Part shown: positions 51,996-62,000 of the stretch, piece after piece
How the letters are laid out: the number at the start of each line of letters is the position of its first letter
How positions within the stretch are numbered: the stretch's first letter is position 1
Source of the DNA: Streptomyces griseoluteus
GTDB lineage: Bacteria; Actinomycetota; Actinomycetes; Streptomycetales; Streptomycetaceae
Length of the DNA stretch: 64,000 nucleotides
Direction of reading: 5' to 3'
NCBI GenBank assembly: GCA_000717735.1
Contig: JOBE01000010.1
Coordinates: 124,001 to 188,000 of the forward strand
Translations under genes and position numbers: made by a program
The notes under the pieces: generated by a model
The model's input: the letters and a program-made list of their open reading frames with translations, nothing else
Databases searched by the model: none
Told to the model about the DNA's origin: nothing

Positions 51996-53693
51996 ATGCC
52001 AACGGGCGGACCGACGGGGGGACTTGTCCTCCGCCGAGCGATCAGAGGACAACGCCGCCGCGTCATCGCGGCATCCCTGCTCGGCATGACCCATCAGGGC
52101 TGCGAGGCCCTGGTGCCGGTGGTCATCGGCGCCGCCATCGACACGGCGGTGGCGACCGGTTCCTCCGAGCAGCTGCTGCGCCTGCTGCTCGTGCTCGCCG
52201 TGCTCTTCCTGGTCCTGTCGACCTGCTACCGCACCAGCGCCCGCATCACCGAGGGCACCGGCGAGATCGCCGCGCACCGGCTGCGGCTCGATCTGGCCGC
52301 GCGGGTGCTCGACCCCCGGGGCGGCGCCGACGCCGACCGGCTCCCCGGCGCGCTGACCAGCATCGCCACCAACGACGCCCGCCGCGTGGGTTCGGTGGCC
52401 ACCGTCATCTCGTACGGGGTGTCGGCGGTCGCCGCCCTCGTGATCAGCGCCGTCGCACTCCTCGACATCTCCGTCCCGCTCGGCCTGCTCGTCCTGCTCG
52501 GCATCCCCCCGATCCTCTGGCTCGGGCACCGCATCAGCCGACCGCTCGAACGGCGCAGCGAGACCGAGCAGGAGCACGCCGCCCACGCCTCGGGCGTCGC
52601 CGCCGACCTCGTCTCGGGGCTGCGCGTCCTCAAGGGCATGGGCGCGGAGTCGGCGGCCGTGGCCCGCTACCGGACCACCAGTCAGGACTCGCTGTCCGCC
52701 GCGCTGCGGGCCGCCCGCAGCCGGGCCGGGCACGAGGGCGCGGTCCTCGCGCTCACCGGCGTCTTCATCGCCGTGATCGCCGTGGTGGGCGCCTACCTCG
52801 CCATGGACGGCAGCATCAGCGTCGGTGACCTGGTGGCCGCGGTGGGCCTCGCGCAGTTCCTTCTCGGCCCCTTCCAGCTCCTCACCTACGTCAACGCCGA
52901 GCTCGCCCAGGGCCGTGCGTCGGCCCGGCGGATCGCCGAGGTGCTCGCCGCGCCCGTCACCGTCGAGGCCGGGCACGAGGTGCCCGTCGACCGGGCCGCC
53001 GGACAGCTGGCCCTGCGCGGCGTGACGCTCGGCGCGCTGCGGGGCGTCGACCTCGACCTCCCGGCCGGCAGCCTGACCGGGATCGTCGCCCAGGACCCGG
53101 CCGCCGCCCGTGACCTCCTCGTCTGTCTGGCCCGTGAGGCGGATCCCGCCGAGGGCGCGATCGAACTCGACGGCACACCGCTGACCTCGCTCGATCCCGA
53201 CGCGCTGCGCCGGGTGGTGCTGGTCGCCCACCATGACGCGGACCTGTTCGAGAGCACGCTGCTCGACAACGTCCGGGCCGGGGCGGACGGCGGCACCGCG
53301 TCGGTCGAGCGGGCCCTCAGGGCGTCCGCCGCCGACGATGTCGCCCGGCTCCTGCCGGACGGCGGCGACACCCTGCTCGCCGAGCGCGGGCGGTCGCTCT
53401 CGGGCGGTCAGCGCCAGCGCGTCGCGCTCGCCCGTGCGCTCGCCGCCGACCGGCCGGTACTGGTGCTGCACGACCCGACGACCGCCGTGGACACCGTGAC
53501 CGAGTCACGGATCGCCGCCCGGCTGCGCGAGATCCGCCGGGACCGCACGACGGTCCTGGTCACCACGAGCCCCGCGCTCCTGGCGGTGACCGACCGAGTG
53601 GTGGTCCTGGAGGACGGGGCCGTACGGGCCGCGGGCCACCACAGCGAACTCCTCGCCGCCGACGCGGCGTACCGTGCGGCGGTGCTGGCATGA
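51996..53693 (+). CDS. ABC exporter half-transporter 1, degenerate Walker motifs but intact signature
   Basis: A 565-aa type I exporter half: six helices (about 20-300), then a nucleotide-binding domain. The signature 'LSGGQRQRVALARALAADRP' at Leu468 is intact. The Walker A loop is gone: the expected G-x-x-G-x-G-K-S reads 'GIVAQDPAAARD' near residues 361-372. Walker B reads 'LVLHDPTTAVD', with His492 and Asp493 where Asp-Glu is normal. It therefore cannot hydrolyse ATP alone and should pair with the next gene. The ATG has GAAGGAG and an iron box upstream. It is probably half of a siderophore exporter. Confidence 0.92.
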   Translation: MPTGGPTGGLVLRRAIRGQRRRVIAASLLGMTHQGCEALVPVVIGAAIDTAVATGSSEQLLRLLLVLAVLFLVLSTCYRTSARITEGTGEIAAHRLRLDLAARVLDPRGGADADRLPGALTSIATNDARRVGSVATVISYGVSAVAALVISAVALLDISVPLGLLVLLGIPPILWLGHRISRPLERRSETEQEHAAHASGVAADLVSGLRVLKGMGAESAAVARYRTTSQDSLSAALRAARSRAGHEGAVLALTGVFIAVIAVVGAYLAMDGSISVGDLVAAVGLAQFLLGPFQLLTYVNAELAQGRASARRIAEVLAAPVTVEAGHEVPVDRAAGQLALRGVTLGALRGVDLDLPAGSLTGIVAQDPAAARDLLVCLAREADPAEGAIELDGTPLTSLDPDALRRVVLVAHHDADLFESTLLDNVRAGADGGTASVERALRASAADDVARLLPDGGDTLLAERGRSLSGGQRQRVALARALAADRPVLVLHDPTTAVDTVTESRIAARLREIRRDRTTVLVTTSPALLAVTDRVVVLEDGAVRAAGHHSELLAADAAYRAAVLA

Positions 53694-55609
53694 CGAGCGC
53701 CGACGCGACGAAGTCCGAGGGCCCGGCGCAGGCCTCCGAAGGCCGTACGAGAGGGACGGAACAGTCCATGAGCGGAACCCGCCCCGACCGTGTGCTCCTG
53801 CCGACCGCCACCGGCGCCGAGTCCCTCGCGGCGCTGCGCGCCATGCTGCACGGCCACCGCCTCCTCGCCGTGGGGGCGATCACCGTCCTGGTCGCGGGCA
53901 CGGGCGTCGGGCTCCTCACCGCTCCCCTCCTCGGACACATCGTCGACCTCGTGGTGGACCGGGAGGGCGCGCCCGCCCTGACGCTGCCGCTGGTCCTGCT
54001 CGTCGTGGTCGCGGTGGCGCGGGGCGTCGCCGCGACCGTCGGCAGCACTCTGGTGGCGCGGCTCGGCGAGACCGTACTCGCCGCCCTGCGCGAGCAGTTC
54101 ATCGAGCGGGCGCTCCGGCTTCCGCTGGACCGGGTCGAGGCGGCCGGTTCGGGCGACCTCGTCTCCCGGGTCACCAGCGACGTGTCGATGATCGGTAAGT
54201 CGGTGCGGCAGGCGCTGCCGGAGTTCAGCCGCTCCGCACTCACGATCGTGCTCACCCTCGTCGGACTCGCCGTCCTCGACTGGCGCTTCCTGCTCGCGGC
54301 GCTGCTCGCCGCGCCGGTCCAGGTGCTGTCCGTGCGCTGGTACCTGCGCCGGGCGGCCCCCGTGTACGGCGAACACCGGGTCGCCACGGGCGCGTTGCAG
54401 CACCAGCTGCTCGACAGCGTCGGCGGGGTGCGGACCGTACGGGCGTTCCGCCTGAACGGGACGCACACCGAGCTCCTGGAGCGGCGCTCCGAGGCGGCGC
54501 GCGACCTGGGACTGCGGGGCATCCACATCGTCACCGGCTTCTTCTCCCGGCTCAACCTGGCCGAGTTCATCGGGCTCGCCGCGATGCTCGGCACCGGATT
54601 CGTCCTGGTCGACCGGGGTTCGGTCAGCATCGGTACGGCCACGGCCGCCGCGCTGTACTTCCACAGCCTCTTCAACCCGATCAACGCGACCCTGTTCCTC
54701 CTGGACGACGCCCAGTCGGCGGGGGCCAGCTTCGCCCGCCTGGTCGGGGTCTCGAACCTGCCTGCGGAGCGGGCGGCCGCCGACCACCACACCCTCGAGG
54801 ACGGTTCGGTCGAGGTGTCCGCGCTCAGTCACGCGTACGGCTCCGGGGCCCCCGTGCTGCACGAGGTCGACCTCCGGGTGCGGAGCGGGGAACGGGTGGC
54901 CCTCGTGGGCGCGAGCGGGGCCGGCAAGACCACCCTGGCCAAGCTCGTCGCCGGCGTCCACAGCCCCACCGGCGGCTCGATCACGCTGGGCGGGGTGGAC
55001 GCCGGGGAACTCGGCCCGGCCGGGGTCCGGCGCGCGGTCGCGCTCATCAGCCAGGAGGTGCACGTCTTCGCCGGGACCCTCGCCGACGACCTGCGCCTGG
55101 CCCGGCCGGAGGCCGACGACGAGGCCCTGCGGGCGGCGCTCGACCGGGTCGGGGCGCTCGAGTGGGCGCGGGCGCTGCCCGAGGGCCTGGACACGGTCGT
55201 CGGGGAGGGCGGGCACCGGCTGACGGTCACCCAGGCGCAGCATCTCGCCCTGGCCCGGCTCGTGCTCGCGGATCCGCCCATCGCGATCCTCGACGAGGCC
55301 ACCGCCGACGCCGGGAGCGCCGGCGCGCGGGTCCTGGAGGAGGCGGCCGCCCGCGCCCTGGAGGGCCGTACGGGGCTGCTCGTCGCGCACCGGCTGCCGC
55401 AGGCCGCCGCGGCCGACCGGATCGTCGTGCTCGACCAGGGCCGGGTCGTGGAGACCGGCACCCACGAGGAGCTGGTGGCGGCGGGCGGCCGGTACGCCGA
55501 CCTGTGGGCGGCCTGGTCCGCCAGCCGCAGGGAGCCCGGCGAGAAGGTGCCTCACCCGGCCCCGGGCGCGGACTCGGACGTGGACGCGCCGGTCTCGCCG
55601 ACCGTCTAG
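53690..55609 (+). CDS. ABC exporter half-transporter 2, intact Walker motifs but degenerate signature
   Basis: A 639-aa type I exporter half. ATG 53690 overlaps the previous stop; ATG 53768 is an alternative. Six helices occupy about 60-340. Walker A is intact ('VGASGAGKTTLAKLVAG', Lys413), as is Walker B ('IAILDEATADAG', Asp535-Glu536). The signature is lost: 'LTVTQAQHLALARL' (Leu511) replaces LSGGQ. The defects are the mirror image of those in half-transporter 1, so a heterodimer would have exactly one working composite ATP site. The TAG stop is the left edge of repeat copy C. Confidence 0.92.
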   Translation: MTSADATKSEGPAQASEGRTRGTEQSMSGTRPDRVLLPTATGAESLAALRAMLHGHRLLAVGAITVLVAGTGVGLLTAPLLGHIVDLVVDREGAPALTLPLVLLVVVAVARGVAATVGSTLVARLGETVLAALREQFIERALRLPLDRVEAAGSGDLVSRVTSDVSMIGKSVRQALPEFSRSALTIVLTLVGLAVLDWRFLLAALLAAPVQVLSVRWYLRRAAPVYGEHRVATGALQHQLLDSVGGVRTVRAFRLNGTHTELLERRSEAARDLGLRGIHIVTGFFSRLNLAEFIGLAAMLGTGFVLVDRGSVSIGTATAAALYFHSLFNPINATLFLLDDAQSAGASFARLVGVSNLPAERAAADHHTLEDGSVEVSALSHAYGSGAPVLHEVDLRVRSGERVALVGASGAGKTTLAKLVAGVHSPTGGSITLGGVDAGELGPAGVRRAVALISQEVHVFAGTLADDLRLARPEADDEALRAALDRVGALEWARALPEGLDTVVGEGGHRLTVTQAQHLALARLVLADPPIAILDEATADAGSAGARVLEEAAARALEGRTGLLVAHRLPQAAAADRIVVLDQGRVVETGTHEELVAAGGRYADLWAAWSASRREPGEKVPHPAPGADSDVDAPVSPTV

Positions 55610-55720
55610 GGCCTGTCGTTTGGATCAGGCCGGATGAGGGAGCGGGGTCCGGTGCCGTGGAGCGCAAGGCGGAGGAGGGCGCCATGGCGGAGCCATGGCA
55701 ACCGACGACAACGCGGCGAG
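55607..55720. repeat. palindromic MITE-like repeat, copy C
   Basis: It begins at the TAG stop of the exporter gene with TAGGGCCTGTCGTTTGGATC. The stretch 55616-55655 equals copy B (17464-17503) except one base, and 55669-55720 equals copy A (14227-14278) exactly. It has lost the central hairpin and the right end. It lies between the convergent exporter and MbtH genes. Confidence 0.85.
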
Positions 55721-55731
55721 CTGCCGGTGGG

Positions 55732-55941
55732 TCAGTCCTGGCGGGCGATGAGGCTCGCCGGGCGCAGGTCGGTCCAGTGGCTCTCCACGTAGGCCAGGCA
55801 GCCCTCACGGGTGTCCTCGCCGAACACGGTGCGCCATCCGGCGGGGACCTCGGCGAAGGAGGGCCACAGCGAGTGCTGGTTCTCGTCGTTGACCAGAACC
55901 AGGAAGCGGCCCTGCGGGTCCTCGAACGGGTTCGTGCTCAT
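55732..55941 (-). CDS. MbtH-like protein
   Basis: 69 aa, the normal family length, with the conserved '[19 protein letters not shown]' and '[14 protein letters not shown]'. MbtH proteins bind and activate NRPS adenylation domains. The ATG has GGAG at 10 nt. It lies 73 bp downstream of the NRPS stop on the same strand, so it should be the partner of that enzyme's A domains. Confidence 0.97.
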   Translation of the reverse strand: MSTNPFEDPQGRFLVLVNDENQHSLWPSFAEVPAGWRTVFGEDTREGCLAYVESHWTDLRPASLIARQD

Positions 55942-55972
55942 GCGTTCTCACTCCTCATGCGTTCTCGTTCGT

Positions 55973-56022
55973 CGTGCGTGGTCGTTCGTCATGCGGGTCG
56001 TTCGTCGCGCGTGGTCAATCGT
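55973..56022. repeat. three degenerate 16-17-bp direct repeats
   Basis: CGTGCGTGGTCGTTCGT, CATGCGGGTCGTTCGT and CGCGCGTGGTCAATCGT run head to tail across the NRPS stop codon into the gap before mbtH. They probably arose by slippage; the effect is unknown. Confidence 0.6.
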
Positions 56023-59000
56023 GCGTCACGCGGGACAGCTGGGACAGGGGCTGCTCGGGCTCGGCCGTCACGGCGCGCAGCAGGGTCCGGAACTCCTCCG
56101 CGAGCGTCCGGGCCTTCGCCGGGCCGAGGCGGTCCGTCGCGTGGATCAGGCCGCAGTGCACGGGCCCTTCGCCACGGGGCTCGTGGAAGCCGAGCGTCAG
56201 GTCCGCCCGGGTCGTCCCGGTCGGGACGGTCAGGAGCGTGCCCATGCCGCCCTCAAGCCGTTCGAGGTCCGCCTGTTCGTGGTGGATCACCATCACCTGG
56301 GGGCCCTCCGGCCGCAGCCCGGCCGCGCGGACCACCTCGTCGAAGGGGACGTCCTGCTGGTCGAGGGCGCTCAGCGTGGTCTCCCGTACGCGGGTCAGGA
56401 GCTCCGTGAAGGTCGGGTCGCCGGCGGTGTCGGTGCGCAGCACGACCGTGTTGAGGAAGCATCCGACGAGGTCGGCGAGCTGGTCGTCGTCGCGTCCCGC
56501 GACCATGGTGCCGATGGGCAGGTCGGTGCCGGATCCGTGGGCGGTGAGCAGGGCCGCGAGGGTCGCGTGCAGCACCATGAACATGCTGGTGCCGGTGGCC
56601 CTCGCCAGCCTGTCCACGTCCGCGTGGAGCCGCTCGTCGAGGACGAACTCGACGACTCCCGCCGCCCGGCGGCCGCCCCGGCCGGTGATCGCTCCCGGCT
56701 CCGTCGGCAGGGCGAGCTCACGCGGCGCGTCCTCGAGCGTCCGTCGCCAGTAGGCGAGTTGGCGGCCGCACCTGCTGTCGGGATCGGCGGGGTCGCCGAG
56801 GACCTCGCGTGCCCAGCGGGCGTAGTCGCCGTAGGTGACGGGGAGCGGCCGCCAGTCGGGCTCCCGGCCGGCCGTACGCGCGCCGTACGCCGTGGTGAGG
56901 TCGCGGAACAGCGGGACCACCGACCACTCGTCGACGGCCAGGTAGTGCGCGGTGAGCAGGACCGCCTGGGCCCCGTCGGGGCCGGTGAGCAGGTGGGCCC
57001 GGAGCGGGGCCTCCCGTTCCAGGTCCGGTGCGGTGGCGGCGAGTTCGGCGAGCCGGGCGTCCAGGTCCGCGCAGTGCTCCACGGCCAGGGCCGGGGCGGC
57101 GACGATCCGGCGGACCAGGTCTCCCGTACGTTCGGCGAAGGCCGTGCGGAGGGGTTCGTGCCGGGCGGTGACGTCCGCGAGCGCGGCGGCGAGGGCGTCC
57201 GCGTCGAGGCCGCCGGGCGAGCGCAGGACCAGGGCGTGGTCGAAGCCGGGGCTCCGGCGGTACGCCTGCCACTGCGACCGCTGTACGGGGGCCGCCGGCA
57301 GGTCGGTGCCTTCGGCGGCCGGGCCCTCGGCGGCGCGCAGCGGCGGCCGTGCGGCGGAGGCGCCGTCCAGCTTGCCTGCGATTCCGGCGACGGTCAGCGC
57401 GTCGAAGACGTCGCGGATGCTCAGTTCGACGCCGAACTCGGCGCGGATGCGGCCGAGGAGCCGCATCGAGGCCATGGAGTGGCCGCCGAGGGCGAAGAAG
57501 CTGTCGTGCACGCCGACCGTGTCGAGTCCGAGGATCTCGCGGAAGAGCGCGGCGATCCGGGCCTGTGTCTCCGTCGCGGGACGGGCTTCCCCGGTCATCG
57601 CCGACCAGTCGGGCGCGGGCAGCGCCTTGTGGTCGAGCTTGCCGTTGGGGGTGAGCGGCAGCGGTCCGTCGAGCGGGACGACGAGGGCGGGGACCATGTA
57701 CTCGGGAAGCTGCGCGGCGACGTGGGCGCGCAGCGCCTGCGGGTCGAGTTCCCCGGCCGTGCCGGTGCCCGGCTCGGGTACGGCGTAGCCCACGAGGCGG
57801 ACGATGTCGCCGGCGCGGTCGGGCAGTACGGCGGCCTGGGCGACCGAGGGGTGTCCGGCGAGGGCGGCCTCGATCTCGCCCAGCTCGATGCGGAAGCCGC
57901 GGATCTTGACCTGGGTGTCGACCCGGCCGAGGAAGTCGAGGTTCCCGTCGGCGCGCCAGCGGGCGCGGTCGCCGGTGCGGTACATGCGGCTGCCGGGTGT
58001 GCCGTACGGGTCGGCGACGAACCGTTCCGAGCTGAGCGCGGGCTGCCCGAGGTAGCCGCGGGCGAGGCCGCGCCCGGCCACGTACAGCTCACCGACCACG
58101 CCGGGCGGCACGGGGCGCAGGTGCTCGTCGAGGACGTAGCAGCGGGTGTTGGGGTCCGGGCGGCCGATCGGCACCCGGCCGGTGGCGCGTCCGCCGTGCT
58201 CGCGGGCGGGCCACAGGGTGGAGTTGACGGTGGCCTCGGTGAGTCCGTACGCGCAGATCAGGTCCGCGGTGGCGCCGAAGCGTTCGAAGAGGTCCGGGGG
58301 CACGGTCTCGGTGCCGACCAGGACGGTCGATCCCTCGGGCAGCCGGCACTCGGCGGGGAGGGCCGACACCAGGGACGGCGGCAGGATCATGTGGGTGATC
58401 CGCTGGTCCGCGAGGAAGTCGGTGAGGGCGGGTCCCGCGACGCGGGCCTCGTCGGTGATGAGGACGAGCCGTCCGCCGTGGCAGAGCGCCATGGCGAGCT
58501 CGAAGACGAAGACGTCGAAGCCGATGGACGCGAACTGCAGGACGTGGCTGTCGTGGTGGAGGCCCATCCGGTCGACGGCGGTGGCGACGAGGCTGGCGAT
58601 GCCCTCGTGCGGGACGACGACGCCCTTGGGGCGGCCGGTCGAGCCGGAGGTGTAGATCACGTACGCGGCCCCGTCGAGGGCGGCCGGTCCGCCGGGCGGC
58701 GGGGTGCCGGGCAGCGTGGCGAGTGCGGCGGCTGTCTCGGGGGCGTCGAGGAGCAGCACGGTGACGCCGGGGACGTCCGGGATCTTGCCCGCGACGGACT
58801 CGGTTCCGACCACGACGGCCGCGCCCGAGTTCTCGATCATGTAGCTGAGGCGGTCGCCGGGGTGGACCAGGTCGAGCGGCAGGAAGGCGGCGCCCAGCTT
58901 CAGGGCGGCGAGGACGGCGGCGACCATGTCCGCCGAGCGCGGTACGGCCACGCCGACGACGCTCTCGGCGCCGGCCCCGTGGGCGGCGAGCAGCCGGGCG

Positions 59001-62000
59001 AGGCGGTTGGCGCGGGCGTCGAGCTGGGCGTACGTCATCGGGCGGGAGCGGTCGACGACGGCGATCGCGTCGGGGCGCTCGGCGACCCACCGGGCGAAGA
59101 GCGCGGGCAGGGTCTCCTCGTCGACCTCGCGGGGCCGGCCGTTGAAGCCTTCGAGGACGAGGCGGTGCTCGTCGTCGGTGAGGATCGCGGCGCCTGACAG
59201 CGGCCGGTCGGGGGCCTCGACGAGGGCGCCGACGAGCCTGCGGAGGCGGTCGCCGACGCGCTCGGCGGTCTCCCGGTCGAAGAGTTCGGTGGAGAACTCC
59301 AGGCGGCAGCCGAGGGAGTCGCCGGCGCCGTCGGCGGTGGTGTGCTCGGTGAAGCTGAACACGAGGTCGAACTTGGCGGTTCCGATCCGGTGCGGCAGGT
59401 ACTGGGCACTGAGCCCCGGAAGGCTCAGCGATCCCTCCGTGCGGACGTGGTGGCCGACCATCACCTGGAACAGCGGGTTCCGGGAGAGGGAGCGGGTCGG
59501 GTTGAGCTTCTCGACGACGGCCTCGAAGGGAACGTCGGCGTGGGAGAAGGCGGCGAGGTCGGTCTCGCGGACCCGGGCGAGGAGTTCGGTGAAGCTGGGG
59601 TCGCCCGCGAGGTCGGTGCGGAGCACGAGGGTGTTCACGAAGAAGCCGACCAGGTCGTCCAGGGCCTCGTCGCCGCGTCCCGCGATGGGCGCGCCGAGGG
59701 GGATGTCGGTGCCGGCGCCGAGGCGGTGGAGCAGGGCGGCCACGGCCGCGTGCACGACCATGAACATGCTGGCGCCGGAGTCCCGGGCCAGGCGCCTGAG
59801 GCCCTCGTGGACCGTGCGGTCGAAGGTGATGTCGAGTTCGGCGCCGCTGAACGTGGGACGGGCGGGACGCGGCCGGTCGGTGGGCAGGTCGAGTTCCTCG
59901 GGGGCGCCGGCCAGGGCGGTCCGCCAGTGCTCCAGCTGCCGGGCGGCGAGGCCGTCCGGGTCGGCCGGGTCGCCGAGGAGCCGCTGCTGCCAGAGGGCGT
60001 AGTCGGCGTACTGGACGGGCAGCGGTTCCCAGGCGGGTGCGGCGCCTTCGAGGCGGGCCGTGTAGGCGGTGGTGAGGTCCTGGAGGAACGGGCGGTCGGA
60101 CCACTCGTCGGTGGTGATGTGGTGGAGCAGCAGCACGACGACGTGCTCGTCGGGCGCCACCTCCACGACGGTGGCGCGCAGCGGCAGTTCGGCGGCGAGG
60201 TCGAACGGCCGGTGGACGGCGGTGTCCACGATGCCGGGCACCTCGTCCTCGGTTGCGCGCAGGTGCTCGACGACCGGGGCGGCCGATCCGGCGGGCAGGA
60301 TCCGCTGGTACGCCTGGCCGTCCCGCTCGGCGAAGAGGGTGCGCAGGGCCTCGTGACGGTCGGTCACGTCGGCGAGGGCGGCGCGCCACGCCTCCCGGCC
60401 GAAGGGGCCGTGCAGGCGCATGACCAGCGGGAAGTTGTACGCGGCCGAGGTGCACTCGATCTGCTGGATGACCCACAGGCGCTGCTGGGCGTGGGAGAGC
60501 GGCAGTTCCTCGGGGCGCTCCGCGGCGACGAGCGCCGGGCGGGCGGGACCGTGCGAGGCGGTCGCGCGGGCGACGAGTTCGGCGACGGTGGGTGCCTCGA
60601 ACAGGTCGCGGATCGCCAGTTCGGCGTCGAGGGCGGTGCGGGCGCGGCTGACGAGCCGGGTCGCGAGGAGCGAGTGCCCGCCGAGGTCGAAGAAGTCGCT
60701 GTCGATGCCGACGCTTCCCTCGGGGAGGCCGAGGACCTCGGCGAAGAGCCCGCACAGGGTCTCCTCGTGGGGCGTGCGCGGGTCACGCCTCGTGCCCGTG
60801 CCGGTGAGGTCGGGGGCGGGCAGGGCCTTGACGTCGAGCTTGCCGTTGACGGTCAGCGGCAGGGTCGCGACGGTGACCAGGGCGGACGGGACCATGTAGT
60901 CGGGCAGCAGGGGCTTGAGGTGGTCGCGGAGCCGCTGGGGCAGCGTGTCGTCGGCCGGGGCGCCTTCCTCCCGTACGACGTAGCCGACGAGGCGCTTGGT
61001 CCCGGCGGTCTCGTGGACGACGACGGCGGCGTGGGCCACCTCGGGGTGGGTGGTCAGGGCGGTGGAGATCTCGCCGAGTTCGACGCGGTAGCCGCGGATC
61101 TTGACCTGGTCGTCGGTGCGGCCGAGGAAGTCGAGCAGGCCGTCGGGGCGCTGTCGTACGAGGTCCCCGGTGCGGTACATGCGCTCGCCGGGTGCGCCGA
61201 ACGGGTCGGCGACGAAGCGTTCGGCGGTCAGCGCGGCCCGGTCGTGGTAGCCGCGGGCCAGGCCGGTGCCCGCGATGTACAGCTCGCCGGGGCAGCCGGG
61301 CGGCACGGGTCGCAGCATGGCGTCGAGGACGTGGGCGCGGGTGTTGCGGATGGGCCTGCCGACGGTGGGCGTGGCGCTCTCGGTGGTGGAGCCGCCGAGG
61401 GTGTTGATCGTGTACTCGGTGGGGCCGTAGAGGTTGTAGCCGTACGTGCCCTCGGTGCGGCGCAGCCGGGTCCAGACGGTGTCGGACACGGCCTCGCCGC
61501 CGAGCAGGACGAGCGCGGGCCGGTGCCTGCCCGCGGTGTCGTCCTGGTCGAGGAGGCCTTCCTCGATGAGCAGCTGGGCGTAGGTGGGCGTCACGTTGAC
61601 GACGTCGACGCGGTGCTCGTCGCAGTAGGCGACCAGTGCCTCTGCGTCGCGGCGGAGTTCCTCGTCGCAGACGTGGACCTCGTGGCCCTCGACGAGCCAG
61701 AGGAGTTCCTCCCACGACATGTCGAAGGCGAAGGACACGGTGTGCGCGATGCGCAGGCGCCGCCCGCCGGCCGAGGCGATGGCCGGGTCGAAGATCTCCT
61801 TCTGGTGGTTGAGCTGCATGTTCGTCAGCCCCCTGTAGGGGGTGACGACGCCCTTGGGGCGGCCGGTGGAGCCGGAGGTGTAGATGACGTACGCCGGGTG
61901 GTCCAGGCGGTCCGGCAGGCCGTGGGCGAACGCGGGCCGTTCGGCGTCGGTGACCTCGTCGCCGGACAGGGCGGCCAGTTCCGCGGTCACGGCCGGGTCG

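Noticed and set aside
55811..59197. 1128-codon plus-strand frame opposite mbtH and the NRPS
   Set aside because: Antisense shadow; its composition is uniform and no family motif is visible.
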